The notes beneath the pieces were generated by a model. That model saw only the letters and a program-made list of their open reading frames with translations, ran no database searches and was not told the origin of the DNA. Positions 43,667 through 53,319 of a stretch of DNA of 64,000 bases are shown one piece after another. The position numbers and the translations under genes were made by a program. Origin of the DNA: Roseibium album. Lineage in GTDB: Bacteria > Pseudomonadota > Alphaproteobacteria > Rhizobiales > Stappiaceae. Every line of letters begins with the position of its first letter. The stretch's first letter is position 1. Location: contig NZ_CXWE01000008.1 of the NCBI RefSeq assembly GCF_001404515.1, forward strand, positions 186,001-250,000, read 5' to 3'.

Positions 43667-44623
43667 CTAGGCCTGTACCTTTTCTCCGTTGACTTCACGA
43701 AGGACTTCCCGCGACACGATCTGCGCGGCTGCGGTGGGAACCTGGCCTTTTCGAGTCAGGAAGGAATAAGTCTCCACGAACAAGGACAGTTCTGTCTCCA
43801 ATATGCCTATTGAGCCTGGTGACCCGTCCGGCAACCACGCGAAACTTTCCGCGACGGACCGGGCAACTGGTCCGATGGCATTCGAACGTTGAATGGTTGC
43901 GAGTGTAAAAAGAAACGATGACGTCGTCAGGATTTTGGGCGGAAGCTGAAGCCCCATGTCGCGAAGCGCGCATTCCGCAGTTGTTCTGATCGGGGCGCCG
44001 ACCGGGGGAAACACCCAGTCAAACCCCAGGAGGGCACTCGCCGTCACAGGCGTTGAGTGACGCGTCAGGGGATGATCCAACCGCGCAACCATACATGCCG
44101 GCTCACGGCGCAAGGGCCGCTCGTCGAAAAGGTCCGGATCCGCGTTCAGGGGAACACGGCTCAGCGAAAAATCCAGCCGTCCGTCTTCAAGCATTGGCGC
44201 CAGTACCACACTTGGTCCGATCTCAACCGAAACGGATATTTCCGGATAGCTCAAACGGATATGCCGGATGGCGGGCAAGACATATTCCACCGCTGGCCCC
44301 GTGACCGACCCGATGTTCACATGCCCCCTCTGTCCGGAAACGTGGTGTTCAACATCCAGTGCGGCATCGGTCAGTTCTTGAAGCACCCTGACGCAGCGCT
44401 CGCCCAGCTTCCGGCCGACTTCGGTCAACTCGATACCACGCCCGCTGCGCACATAGATTTCAGCGCCCGCAACATGTTCGATTTCCGACATGAGGCGCGA
44501 TGCCGCGGGCTGCGTGATCCCTAATGCGGACGCAGCATCCGTCAATCGGCTTTGGCGAACGAGCTCCGCCAACAGCCGCAAATGCGAAATCTTCATTCCA
44601 CGCCGTAACAAGTCCAGTGCCAA
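43667..44623 (-). CDS. gbpR: LysR family regulator of the chvE locus, GbpR-like
   Basis: LTTR of 318 aa. KISHLRLLAELVRQSRLTDAASALGITQPAASRLM is split here as an N-terminal HTH starting near residue 10, with a substrate domain after residue 95. Its divergent place next to chvE matches Agrobacterium GbpR, which activates chvE in response to galactose or arabinose. A TTG start at 44623 has AGAGGG upstream; ATG 44596 is the alternative and begins just before the HTH. It should bind the dyad at 44658-44671. Confidence 0.88.
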   Translation of the reverse strand: MALDLLRRGMKISHLRLLAELVRQSRLTDAASALGITQPAASRLMSEIEHVAGAEIYVRSGRGIELTEVGRKLGERCVRVLQELTDAALDVEHHVSGQRGHVNIGSVTGPAVEYVLPAIRHIRLSYPEISVSVEIGPSVVLAPMLEDGRLDFSLSRVPLNADPDLFDERPLRREPACMVARLDHPLTRHSTPVTASALLGFDWVFPPVGAPIRTTAECALRDMGLQLPPKILTTSSFLFTLATIQRSNAIGPVARSVAESFAWLPDGSPGSIGILETELSLFVETYSFLTRKGQVPTAAAQIVSREVLREVNGEKVQA

Positions 44624-44657
44624 GCTGCGCCCTCTGAATCATATCTTTTTCGGTAAG

Positions 44658-44671
44658 CTTTGATAGCAAAG
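44658..44671. promoter_or_regulatory. candidate LysR-type operator between gbpR and chvE
   Basis: CTTTG (44658-44662) and CAAAG (44667-44671) form a perfect dyad around ATAG, in the 147-base divergent spacer, close to the gbpR start. A second dyad GGCATC/GATGCC (44713-44728) lies closer to chvE. Both suit regulation by the adjacent LTTR. Confidence 0.5.
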
Positions 44672-44770
44672 AATGATTTGACGGTCATGTGTCTTTTCGC
44701 AAGTTTGAGAACGGCATCTAGGGATGCCCGTCATTTTAGGGTCGGTATTGTGCTGACCAGGGAGGAACAC

Positions 44771-45835
44771 ATGAAATTCTTTTCCAAAGCGCTGATTGCG
44801 GCCGCTGCGGCAGCAACACTGATGTCCGGCGTGTCTTTCGCTTCCGACAAGGGTGCGGTCGGCATCGCCATGCCAACCAAGTCGTCCGCCCGCTGGATCT
44901 CCGATGGGAACTCAATGGTCGAGCAGTTCACGGCCGCGGGCTATTCAACCGACCTTCAGTATGCGGAAGACGATATTCCAAATCAGTTGGCGCAGATCGA
45001 AAACATGATCACCAAAGGTGTCGATGTTCTGGTAATCGCGGCGATCGATGGAACGACGCTGTCCAACGCCCTGGAAAACGCAGCTGCGTCCGGAATCAAG
45101 GTCATTGCCTATGACCGGTTGATCCGTGACAGCGGCAACGTCGACTATTATGCGACCTTTGACAACTTCAAGGTTGGTGTTCAGCAGGCAACTTCGCTGG
45201 TCAACGGCCTGAAAGAGCGCTTTGGCGACGGTCCCTACAATGTTGAACTATTCGGCGGCTCTCCGGACGACAACAACGCCTATTTCTTCTACGACGGCGC
45301 GATGTCGGTGCTTCAGCCACTCATCGATGCGGGCACCATCAACATCGTTTCGGGCCAGATGGGCATGGACACTGTCGGAACACTTCGCTGGGACGGCGCT
45401 GTCGCCCAATCGCGCATGGACAACCTCCTTTCCGCCCACTACACCGACAAACAACTGCATGGTGCACTAAGCCCTTACGATGGCCTCTCCATCGGCATCC
45501 TGTCGTCGCTCAAAGGCGTCGGCTATGGTTCCGGCGACCTTGACATGCCGATTGTTTCCGGACAGGACGCCGAAGTTCCATCCGTCAAGTCCATTCTTGC
45601 CGGCGAGCAACACTCAACCGTCTTCAAGGACACACGCGAACTTGCCCGCGTCACGGTCGGAATGGTTGAGGCCATCCTCAATAACGGCGAACCTGAAATC
45701 AACGACACCAAAACCTATGACAACGGTGTCAAGGTGGTTCCGTCCTATTTGCTGGAGCCGGTGGCTGTCGATGCTTCCAACTGGGAAGATGTCCTCATCG
45801 GCAGCGGTTACTATACGGCTGATCAAGTCAAGTAA
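44771..45835 (+). CDS. chvE: multiple-sugar periplasmic binding protein
   Basis: Substrate-binding protein, 354 aa, of the CUT2 (D-xylose/ribose) type. A signal peptide covers residues 1-24 (KALIAAAAAATLMSGVSFA). The mature part has IAMPTKSSARWISDGN, VIAYDRLIRDSGNVDYYATF and SGQDAEVPSVKSILAG, close to ChvE, which binds galactose, arabinose, glucose and related aldoses. ATG 44771 has GGAGGA right upstream. A weak terminator after it should lower expression of the ATPase and permease, as is usual in such operons. Confidence 0.95.
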   Translation: MKFFSKALIAAAAAATLMSGVSFASDKGAVGIAMPTKSSARWISDGNSMVEQFTAAGYSTDLQYAEDDIPNQLAQIENMITKGVDVLVIAAIDGTTLSNALENAAASGIKVIAYDRLIRDSGNVDYYATFDNFKVGVQQATSLVNGLKERFGDGPYNVELFGGSPDDNNAYFFYDGAMSVLQPLIDAGTINIVSGQMGMDTVGTLRWDGAVAQSRMDNLLSAHYTDKQLHGALSPYDGLSIGILSSLKGVGYGSGDLDMPIVSGQDAEVPSVKSILAGEQHSTVFKDTRELARVTVGMVEAILNNGEPEINDTKTYDNGVKVVPSYLLEPVAVDASNWEDVLIGSGYYTADQVK

Positions 45836-45850
45836 GTTTGGCCCGGCAAA

Positions 45851-45890
45851 AGACCCGTTCACAACCCTTCAGTTGCGGGCGGGTTTTTTT
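45851..45890 (+). terminator. intra-operon hairpin with T-run after chvE
   Basis: ACCCG and CAAC arms (45853-45865 region) pair with GTTG and CGGGT (45872-45884 region), followed by TTTTTTT to 45890. It sits between chvE and gguA, so it probably attenuates rather than ends transcription. Confidence 0.7.
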
Positions 45891-45911
45891 GGAACACGGA
45901 GATCGGAGTAG

Positions 45912-47426
45912 ATGGCACTCCTGTCGATGCAAGACATCAGCAAGACCTTTCCGGGTGTCAAAGCTCTCGACCAGGTCAATCTTGATGTTCAGCAAGGTGA
46001 GATTCACGCAGTCGTTGGCGAAAACGGCGCGGGGAAATCCACACTCATGAAAATACTTTCGGGTGTTTATCCCCACGGATCCTATGACGGCAAAATACAG
46101 TTTGATGGAGCACCGGCGCAATTTGCCAACATCTCAGACAGCGAACGCCAGGGTATCATCATCATTCACCAGGAACTGGCACTGGTGCCCCAACTCTCCA
46201 TTTCCGAGAACATTTTCCTGGGCAACGAACGCGCCAAAAGTGGTGTGATCAACTGGCGGGAAACCAACCGGCGTACCGAAGAGCTTCTTGCAAAAGTTGG
46301 ACTGGCCGAAGCACCGTCCACACTGGTGGACAATATCGGCGTGGGAAAACAGCAGCTTGTGGAAATCGCCAAAGCGCTCTCCAAGCAGGTCAAGCTTCTC
46401 ATTCTGGACGAGCCGACTGCCGCGCTTCAGGAAAACGACAGCCGAAAACTTCTGGACCTGATGCTCGAGCTGAAAGCGCAAGGTGTCACCAGCATCATCA
46501 TCTCGCACAAGCTGAACGAAGTCCGCTACGTCGCAGACACGGTCACAGTCATCAGAGATGGCATGACTGTTTCCCGTTTGGATGCCAAGGCCGGATTGAG
46601 CGAGGACGAGATTGTTCGCGACATGGTCGGGCGAGAAATGACGCACCGATTCCCGGAACACCAACGCAGTCCGGGAAAGCTCTTGCTTGAGGTCAAGAAC
46701 TGGGATGTCTGGCATCCGGAGCACACCGGGCGACAGGTCATACGCGATGTCTCCTTTGCCGTTCGCGCCGGTGAGGTTGTCGGTATCGCCGGTCTCATGG
46801 GGTCCGGTCGCACCGAGCTGGCGATGTCCATATTTGGTCGGTCCTATGGCCGCAATATCTCGGGTTCGGTGAAACTGAACGACAACGAAATAGATGTCAG
46901 TACCGTCGACAAGGCAATAAGTGCGGGTATTTCCTATGTCACGGAAGACCGGAAATCGCTTGGCCTGGTTCTCGATGAGACAATCCGATTCAACACCACT
47001 CTGGCAAATCTTGAGGGCGTATCCTCAGGATCTGTCCTGAAGCGGAATGACGAAACGAAGGTCGCCGAAAAGTTCAAGAAAGCCCTGGCGATTCGAACGC
47101 CATCGGTGTTCCAGAAAACGGTGAACCTTTCAGGTGGCAATCAGCAAAAAGTCGTTCTGGCCAAGTGGCTCTTCACGGAACCCGAAGTCCTGATCCTTGA
47201 CGAGCCCACCCGGGGGATCGACGTGGGAGCCAAGTACGAAATCTACACCATTATCAACGACCTGGCGGACCAAGGCAAAGGCGTTGTGATGATCTCTTCT
47301 GAAATGCCGGAACTGCTCGGAATGTGCGACCGGATTTACGTGATGAACGAAGGTGCTCTTGTCGGTGAACTGAATGCCGAAGACGCAAGCCAGGAGCGCA
47401 TCATGTCGCTCATAGTAAACGAATAG
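45912..47426 (+). CDS. gguA: multiple-sugar ABC transporter ATP-binding protein
   Basis: Tandem ATPase of 504 aa (two ABC modules, as in XylG/MglA/RbsA). Module 1 has GENGAGKSTLM and VDNIGVGKQQLVEIAKALS with LILDEPTAAL; module 2 has GLMGSGRTELAM, LSGGNQQKVVLAKWL and LILDEPTRGIDVGAKYE. It powers uptake of the sugars delivered by ChvE through GguB. The ATG is preceded by GGAG and the next gene starts 9 bases after the stop. Confidence 0.96.
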   Translation: MALLSMQDISKTFPGVKALDQVNLDVQQGEIHAVVGENGAGKSTLMKILSGVYPHGSYDGKIQFDGAPAQFANISDSERQGIIIIHQELALVPQLSISENIFLGNERAKSGVINWRETNRRTEELLAKVGLAEAPSTLVDNIGVGKQQLVEIAKALSKQVKLLILDEPTAALQENDSRKLLDLMLELKAQGVTSIIISHKLNEVRYVADTVTVIRDGMTVSRLDAKAGLSEDEIVRDMVGREMTHRFPEHQRSPGKLLLEVKNWDVWHPEHTGRQVIRDVSFAVRAGEVVGIAGLMGSGRTELAMSIFGRSYGRNISGSVKLNDNEIDVSTVDKAISAGISYVTEDRKSLGLVLDETIRFNTTLANLEGVSSGSVLKRNDETKVAEKFKKALAIRTPSVFQKTVNLSGGNQQKVVLAKWLFTEPEVLILDEPTRGIDVGAKYEIYTIINDLADQGKGVVMISSEMPELLGMCDRIYVMNEGALVGELNAEDASQERIMSLIVNE

Positions 47427-47435
47427 AGTTTAGTC

Positions 47436-48689
47436 ATGGACTTGGCACAAAGCGATACAAATCCTGCGCCACAGGTAAAGACGAAAAGCATCGGGCAATA
47501 CCTGTCGTCGCATTTGAGACAATACGGCCTCCTGTTCGCCCTCATTGCAGTGATGGCGTTTTTCCAGATCGTCACCGACGGCACCCTGCTGCGTGCGGTC
47601 AATGTCACCAATCTGCTGTTGCAGAATTCCTATATCATCATCATGGCACTCGGCATGCTGATTGTAATCGTTTCGGGAAATATCGATTTGTCGGTCGGGT
47701 CGGTCATGGGCTTCATCGGCGCACTGGCTGCCGTGATGATTGTCAACCTGGATCAATCGGTTCCGCTGACCATTGTTGCATGTCTATGCGTCGGTGGCAT
47801 CATAGGAGCGGCGCAAGGCTATTGGGTTGCCTATTGGAAAATCCCCTCTTTTATCGTGACGCTTGCCGGGATGCTGGTGTTCAGAGGTCTTTCGCTCTGG
47901 TTGCTGGAAGGACAGTCCGTCGGACCGTTCCCGAAGGAGTTTCAGATTCTGGCAACAGGATTTGTTCCCGATATCTTTCCCGTAAGCTGGGGCGACTCCC
48001 TAGCCAATCTACTCGAGATCCGTCGTGTCAAGCATGTCAACATGCTGGCGCTGTTCACCGGTATCGCAGCAGCAGCCATGATTGTCTGGATCGGTCTTCG
48101 CCAGCGGGCACAAAACCGGCTTTACGGTATCGAGGATGAGCCGAAAATATTCTTCTTTGCGCGCAATATCATTGTCGCCGCAGCACTCATTTTCGTCATG
48201 TACAAACTGTCGCTGTTCCGCGGACTGCCCAACGTCCTGATAACGATGGGTGTGCTGACGATCATCTATGCCTTCATCACCGAGACGACCACTATCGGCC
48301 GCCGCATCTATGCGCTCGGCGGCAATGAAAAGGCCGCCAAACTTTCCGGCATCAAGACAGAAAGGCTCACCTTCCTTGCCTTCACAAATATGGGGGTCCT
48401 CGCTGCCGCGGCGGGCCTGGTCTTTGCCGCCCGTTTGAATACGGCAACCCCGAAGGCCGGGTTTGCATTGGAACTGGACGTTATAGCCGCGGTCTTCATC
48501 GGCGGTGCTTCAATGTCCGGTGGCGTTGGCACGATTATCGGCGCGGTTGTCGGTGCTTTCCTCATGGGTGTCCTGAACAACGGGATGTCGATCATGGGCA
48601 TCGGCATAGACTACCAGCAGATGATCAAGGGGCTTGTCCTGCTCGCCGCCGTGATTTTCGACGTCTACAACAAGAACAAGCAAGGATAG
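47436..48689 (+). CDS. gguB: multiple-sugar ABC transporter permease
   Basis: Inner-membrane permease of the BPD_transp_2 (XylH/RbsC) class, 417 aa, with about ten TM helices. LGMLIVIVSGNIDLSVGSVMG near residue 75 is the hallmark loop, and the end has AVFIGGASMSGGVGTIIGAVVGA. It pairs with ChvE and GguA. The next gene begins 4 bases after the stop. Confidence 0.95.
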   Translation: MDLAQSDTNPAPQVKTKSIGQYLSSHLRQYGLLFALIAVMAFFQIVTDGTLLRAVNVTNLLLQNSYIIIMALGMLIVIVSGNIDLSVGSVMGFIGALAAVMIVNLDQSVPLTIVACLCVGGIIGAAQGYWVAYWKIPSFIVTLAGMLVFRGLSLWLLEGQSVGPFPKEFQILATGFVPDIFPVSWGDSLANLLEIRRVKHVNMLALFTGIAAAAMIVWIGLRQRAQNRLYGIEDEPKIFFFARNIIVAAALIFVMYKLSLFRGLPNVLITMGVLTIIYAFITETTTIGRRIYALGGNEKAAKLSGIKTERLTFLAFTNMGVLAAAAGLVFAARLNTATPKAGFALELDVIAAVFIGGASMSGGVGTIIGAVVGAFLMGVLNNGMSIMGIGIDYQQMIKGLVLLAAVIFDVYNKNKQG

Positions 48690-48693
48690 TCAA

Positions 48694-49689
48694 ATGCTGC
48701 TCTCACAGATCCTGGATACAGAAGGAAACTGCGCCGTTGTTGTGCGCAACGGCAGCGAAGCAGGTATCCTCAAAGGGGTTTCGTCGACCTATCAGCTCGT
48801 CATGAATGCAATCGGGAGTGGTCAATGTCTGGCCGAGAGTATTCGCTCCCACGAACTGGGGCCGGCTGTGGACCTTGAAAAACTGTCGGAAGACGGCCGC
48901 CTGCTCCTTCCTCTTCACCACCCGGATCCGGCCCACATGCACTTGACTGGAACGGGCCTCACCCACCTGGGCTCGGCCGCAACCCGGGATGCTATGCACG
49001 CCAAGACAGAGACGGACGAGACCCAGCTGACGGATTCCATGAAAATGTTCCGTATGGGGTTGAAGAACGGCAAGCCGACCAATGGTCACGCCGGGGTGCA
49101 ACCGGAGTGGTTTTACAAAGGCAACGGAACCAGTGCCGTCGCTCCCGGCAGCGATCTGGTCAGCCCCGGGTTTTGTGACGACGGCGGCGAGGAGCCCGAA
49201 ATCGCCGGGACATATGTCATTGGCCCGGATGGGACGCCTCACCGGGTCGGGTTCGCGCTGGCGAACGAATTCTCCGATCACGTCATGGAGCGGCAGAACT
49301 ATCTTTATCTGGCCCATTCAAAACTGCGCCCTGCTTCCTTCGGACCGGAAATGCTCGTCGGAGACCTGCCGGATCATGTTGAGGGAACCAGCCGGCTAAT
49401 TCGCGATGGATCGGTCCTTTGGCAGAAACCGTTCCTGTCCGGCGAAAGCAACATGTCTCACACCCTGGCCAACCTGGAACATCATCACTTCAAGTACGAC
49501 CTGTTCTGCCAGCCAGGTGATGTTCATGTCCACATGTTCGGAACGGCTACGCTCTCCTTCGCTGACGGTATTTCTTGCATTGACGGGGATGTTGTTGAAA
49601 TTGCAGCAAAAGGATTCGGTGTGCCGCTGAAAAACCGGTTGACCTTTGAAGTCAGGGACAGCGGCATGACTGCGGTCAGGGTGCTTTAG
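48694..49689 (+). CDS. gguC: AraD1/GguC family protein, sugar-acid metabolism
   Basis: Protein of 331 aa of the FAH-like AraD1 family, named GguC in Agrobacterium. LLPLHHPDPAHMHLTGTGLTH near residue 70, EWFYKGNGTS, and GEEPEIAGTYVIGPDGTPHR are characteristic. Related FAH-fold enzymes in arabinose and other pentose routes act on 2-keto-3-deoxy or 2,4-diketo sugar acids as dehydratases or hydrolases. Linked to the dehydratase and dehydrogenase genes, it probably performs the step after arabonate dehydration. The exact reaction is inferred. Confidence 0.88.
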   Translation: MLLSQILDTEGNCAVVVRNGSEAGILKGVSSTYQLVMNAIGSGQCLAESIRSHELGPAVDLEKLSEDGRLLLPLHHPDPAHMHLTGTGLTHLGSAATRDAMHAKTETDETQLTDSMKMFRMGLKNGKPTNGHAGVQPEWFYKGNGTSAVAPGSDLVSPGFCDDGGEEPEIAGTYVIGPDGTPHRVGFALANEFSDHVMERQNYLYLAHSKLRPASFGPEMLVGDLPDHVEGTSRLIRDGSVLWQKPFLSGESNMSHTLANLEHHHFKYDLFCQPGDVHVHMFGTATLSFADGISCIDGDVVEIAAKGFGVPLKNRLTFEVRDSGMTAVRVL

Positions 49690-49694
49690 GAAAA

Positions 49695-51437
49695 ATGACT
49701 TTCCAACCAGCAAAATGGCCGAGGAAACTGAGATCCGCGGAGTGGTTTGGCGGCACCAGCCGGGATAATATTTATCATCGCAGCTGGATGAAAAACCAGG
49801 GATTGCCGGACGACTTGTTTGACGGACGTCCGGTCATCGGCATTTGCAATACATGGTCACAACTCACGCCGTGCAATGCTCATCTGCGCGACCTCGCCGA
49901 ACGCGTCAAACACGGAATATATGAAGCGGGCGGGTTTCCCGTCGAGTTTCCCGTTTTCTCGACGGGTGAGAGTACATTGCGGCCAACAGCCATGATGTTC
50001 CGAAACCTCGCGAGCATGGATGTTGAGGAAGCCATACGCGGGGCTCCTCTCGACGGCGTGGTTCTGCTCGTTGGTTGTGACAAGACGACACCCTCCCTGC
50101 TCATGGGATCCGCCTCCGTGAACCTGCCAGCGATTGCCGTCTCCGGCGGGCCGATGCTGAATGGCTGGTTCCACGGTGAAAGAGTAGGCTCAGGAACCCA
50201 TCTCTGGAAGTTTTCAGAGGCCGTCAAGGCAGGCAAGATGACCCGAGAGGAATTTCTCGAAGCCGAAGTATCCATGAGTCGGTCGCCCGGCAGCTGCAAC
50301 ACCATGGGCACGGCCTCTACCATGGCATCGATGGCAGAAGCCCTTGGAATGGCGCTCTCCGGAAATGCCGCCATTCCCGCCGTCGACAGCCGACGACGTG
50401 TCATGGCGCATCTGACCGGCCGCCGCATCGTTCAGATGGTCAAGGACGACCTGAAGCCGTCGGATATCCTGACCAGGGAAGCTTTTGAAAACGCGATCCG
50501 GACCAACGGGGCGATCGGCGGATCAACCAACGCCGTCATTCACCTGCTGGCAATTGCCGGACGCGTCGGGATCGATCTCACGCTTGACGACTGGGACGAG
50601 TTTGGGCGCGACGTACCAACGATCGTCGACCTTATGCCTTCCGGCAAATATCTGATGGAAGAATTTTTCTACGCCGGCGGTCTGCCTGTTGTGATCAAAC
50701 GTCTCGGCGAGGCCGGAATGCTCAACAAGCAAGCCATCACAGCTTCCGGCGAGACAATCTGGGATCAGGTCAAGAGTGTCAAGAATTGGAACGAGGATGT
50801 GATCGTGCCAGTTGAAAGAGCCTTGACCGATCAGGGTGGCATAGCGGTTCTCAAAGGCAACTTGTCACCGAATGGCGCCGTATTGAAGCCCTCGGCAGCG
50901 TCGCCAAACCTTTTGAAGCACCGAGGCAGGGCGGTCGTTTTTGAAGACATTGACGACTACAAGCTCAGGATCAACGATGAAGACCTCGACATCGACGAGA
51001 CTTGCATCATGGTGCTCAAGAACTGCGGCCCCAAGGGCTATCCAGGATTGTCCGAGGTCGGAAACATGGGCCTGCCTCCCAAAATCCTGCGGAAGGGTAT
51101 TACAGACATGATCCGGATTTCCGATGCGAGAATGTCAGGTACGGCTTATGGAACGGTCGTTCTGCATACTGCGCCGGAGGCTGCGGCAGGCGGCCCGCTG
51201 GCCGTCGTGCGTTCCGGAGATTTTATTGAACTGGATGTTCCCGACCGCCGACTTCACCTGGAAGTTTCCGACGAAGAATTGCAAAAGCGGCTGGATGCCT
51301 GGACACCCACTCACATTGTTCCGGAAAGTGGATATGCCCGTCTCTTTCACGATCATGTGCAAGGAGCAGATACCGGTGCCGATTTCGATTTTCTCAAGGG
51401 TTGCCGGGGCTCCGCTGTACCGAAGGATTCACATTGA
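49695..51437 (+). CDS. IlvD/Edd family dehydratase, L-arabinonate/galactonate type
   Basis: Iron-sulfur dehydratase, 580 aa. Cluster cysteines appear in ICNTWSQLTPCN, LVGCDKTTPS and RSPGSCNTMGTAST, and CGPKGYPGLSEVG is the substrate loop near the C terminus. This subgroup dehydrates pentonates such as L-arabonate to 2-keto-3-deoxy acids, as AraC of Azospirillum does. Its location behind the arabinose/galactose importer supports that substrate range. Its TGA overlaps the next ATG by one base (TGATG). Confidence 0.92.
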   Translation: MTFQPAKWPRKLRSAEWFGGTSRDNIYHRSWMKNQGLPDDLFDGRPVIGICNTWSQLTPCNAHLRDLAERVKHGIYEAGGFPVEFPVFSTGESTLRPTAMMFRNLASMDVEEAIRGAPLDGVVLLVGCDKTTPSLLMGSASVNLPAIAVSGGPMLNGWFHGERVGSGTHLWKFSEAVKAGKMTREEFLEAEVSMSRSPGSCNTMGTASTMASMAEALGMALSGNAAIPAVDSRRRVMAHLTGRRIVQMVKDDLKPSDILTREAFENAIRTNGAIGGSTNAVIHLLAIAGRVGIDLTLDDWDEFGRDVPTIVDLMPSGKYLMEEFFYAGGLPVVIKRLGEAGMLNKQAITASGETIWDQVKSVKNWNEDVIVPVERALTDQGGIAVLKGNLSPNGAVLKPSAASPNLLKHRGRAVVFEDIDDYKLRINDEDLDIDETCIMVLKNCGPKGYPGLSEVGNMGLPPKILRKGITDMIRISDARMSGTAYGTVVLHTAPEAAAGGPLAVVRSGDFIELDVPDRRLHLEVSDEELQKRLDAWTPTHIVPESGYARLFHDHVQGADTGADFDFLKGCRGSAVPKDSH

Positions 51438-52360
51438 TGGTAGAAAAACTCGCGCTGGTCGGCATCGGAAAGATCGCTCGAGACCAGCATATTCCGGCAA
51501 TATCCGGCAACCCAAACTGGTCGCTCGAGGCAACGGTCAGCCGTCACGCATCGGTTGACGGTGTCGCCTCCTTTGAAACGCTTGAGGCCTTGCTGGAGGA
51601 GCGGCCGGACATTTCGACGATCTCGCTCGCCATTCCGCCCCAACCCCGATTTTCGTATGCCGAAGCAGCCCTCAAGGCTGGCAAACATGTCATGCTCGAA
51701 AAGCCACCGGGACAAAGTCTGGCGGAGTGTTTTGCGCTTGAAGCGCTCGCTCGTGAAATGGACGTCTCAATCTTTGCAACCTGGCATTCCAGATTTGCGG
51801 ATTGTGTACCTCACCTGAAATCCTGGCTCTCCTCTCGAGAGCTCAAGCGTCTCGCGATTGTCTGGAAGGAAGACGTCCGACATTGGCATCCCGGGCAGGA
51901 ATGGATCTGGGAACCGGGCGGCATGGGTGTCTTTGACCCAGGCATAAATGCGCTGTCGATCATGACCGAGATCCTGCCTCATGCGGTTCATGTCTGTGAA
52001 GCAATGCTGGAGTACCCGGAAAACCGGGCCACACCGATCGCCGCCAAACTCAAGTTTACTGATCCAAATGGAGCCGAAATGACTGCAGTTTTCGATTGGC
52101 GGCAAGAAGGCCTGCAGACATGGGATATTGAAATTGAAACCACCGACGGCGACGCCCGATTGTCGCTGGGAGGAGAAAAGCTCGAAATCAACGGAGAGCT
52201 GATCAAGAGCGGTTCCAACAACGAGTACCCGAACCTCTATGCCAGGATGTCCGAGCTGGTTCGAAACGGTGCAAGCGACATGGACATGTCCCCGTTCATT
52301 CATGTCTGCGACGCGTATTCCCTTGGTCGGAGGATCACAACCTCTCCGTTTGAATACTGA
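51437..52360 (+). CDS. Gfo/Idh/MocA family sugar 1-dehydrogenase (galactose/arabinose)
   Basis: NAD(P)-dependent oxidoreductase of 307 aa. ALVGIGKIARDQHIPAI is the Rossmann strand, HVMLEKPPG carries the catalytic-type Lys of EKP, and WKEDVRHWHPGQEWIWEPGG with MGVFDPGINAL matches galactose dehydrogenase and L-arabinose 1-dehydrogenase. It would oxidise the imported aldose to the lactone, the first step of the route. The lactonase and the final dehydrogenase are not in this window. ATG 51437 overlaps the previous stop; an earlier frame start at 51401 lies inside the dehydratase. Confidence 0.9.
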   Translation: MVEKLALVGIGKIARDQHIPAISGNPNWSLEATVSRHASVDGVASFETLEALLEERPDISTISLAIPPQPRFSYAEAALKAGKHVMLEKPPGQSLAECFALEALAREMDVSIFATWHSRFADCVPHLKSWLSSRELKRLAIVWKEDVRHWHPGQEWIWEPGGMGVFDPGINALSIMTEILPHAVHVCEAMLEYPENRATPIAAKLKFTDPNGAEMTAVFDWRQEGLQTWDIEIETTDGDARLSLGGEKLEINGELIKSGSNNEYPNLYARMSELVRNGASDMDMSPFIHVCDAYSLGRRITTSPFEY

Positions 52361-53098
52361 TCGTTCTTTCAATTACCCGGGTCTGCGCAGTGGTTTCCAG
52401 CCTCGGACCACTTCAATGGACGAGGATCACATGAGCTTGAAGCGTGTGTGGAGCCCACTGTGCAAGACGTCCTGAAAGCGGGCAATAACAGGCACGCCCT
52501 GCCATGAGACGGCGGGTTGGATGGTAACCCGTTCGCACTCTCCGGTTGTTTGAGGAGCAAATGGTTCACGACACTGACCGGGCTCACCTGGACATGGCCG
52601 TGCGCAGCACACCACGTCATGACCGTGTCGCATCGCCTCTTCACTCGGGACGTCGTTTCCAGCTTCACCAACCAGATCGGTTTCAGGATTGCCGCCTAGC
52701 CTGCGGGTGACAAGCTCAACACCAGAATGTTTTTTGATCGCGAAAACAAAGTGTCGCCTCCGGGCAACACCCCTGAAGGGCCACGAGTGGTCTGGCGTGC
52801 AAAGGACCGGCCACTCACACGTGGCTGATCATAAAGACGCCATATGTAACGTTTCTTTACATTCTTTTCAGAATCAGCGCCACGCACCACCAATTTTGTA
52901 ACTTTTCTATACACTTTTACTTTATTTCGTGTAGTAAAAAATCTACACTTCGATATCTTTATCAGTTTAAAGTTTAAATATTCTCCAATTGTTGATTTTA
53001 TATTCTATTTATACTATGTTCAACACGCAAACTTACGGAGCGCAGCAAGTGAGAGCTTGGAGCTTAGTTTACCCCAACCAGACATTTCCGGAGGTTTC
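52361..53098. other. 738-base region without a recognised gene
   Basis: The first 340 bases have normal GC and only short frames on both strands (for example 52369-52671 minus) that do not look like a known protein or a transposase remnant. From about 52840 the sequence becomes very AT-rich, with GTGTAG (52929-52934)/CTACAC (52943-52948) as a dyad, and leads to the small gene at 53099. No terminator was found for the sugar operon. Confidence 0.4.
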
Positions 53099-53272
53099 AT
53101 GCACATGAACCTGCGGAAAAGAGAAGCATCAGCATATCCAAACTACCTGGGGAGCCTTGAAGCATACGGACCTAAACGCCAAAGGCCTTGCTGGCGGTGC
53201 GTAACCGTTGTCACCGGATCACATCCATCGTCACCGAGGATCATGACTTTTGACCGAAATTCGCCCTACTAG
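53099..53272 (+). CDS. small basic orphan protein
   Basis: A 57-aa frame starting MHMNLRKREASAYPNYLGSL, with PCWRC in the middle and an SPRIMTFDRNSPY end. GGAGG lies 4 bases before the ATG (10 before the second Met) and an AT-rich promoter-like region precedes it. No family recognised, so the call rests on the ribosome site and context. Confidence 0.4.
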   Translation: MHMNLRKREASAYPNYLGSLEAYGPKRQRPCWRCVTVVTGSHPSSPRIMTFDRNSPY

Positions 53273-53319
53273 GCCCCGAATAAAGAAACGGACAAAATCC
53301 AAAACAAGCGGCTGGCGAC

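Noticed and set aside
52369..52671. Minus-strand 100-codon frame as a transposase or gene remnant
   Set aside because: Neither this frame nor the overlapping ones show a known motif, and no terminal repeats flank it.
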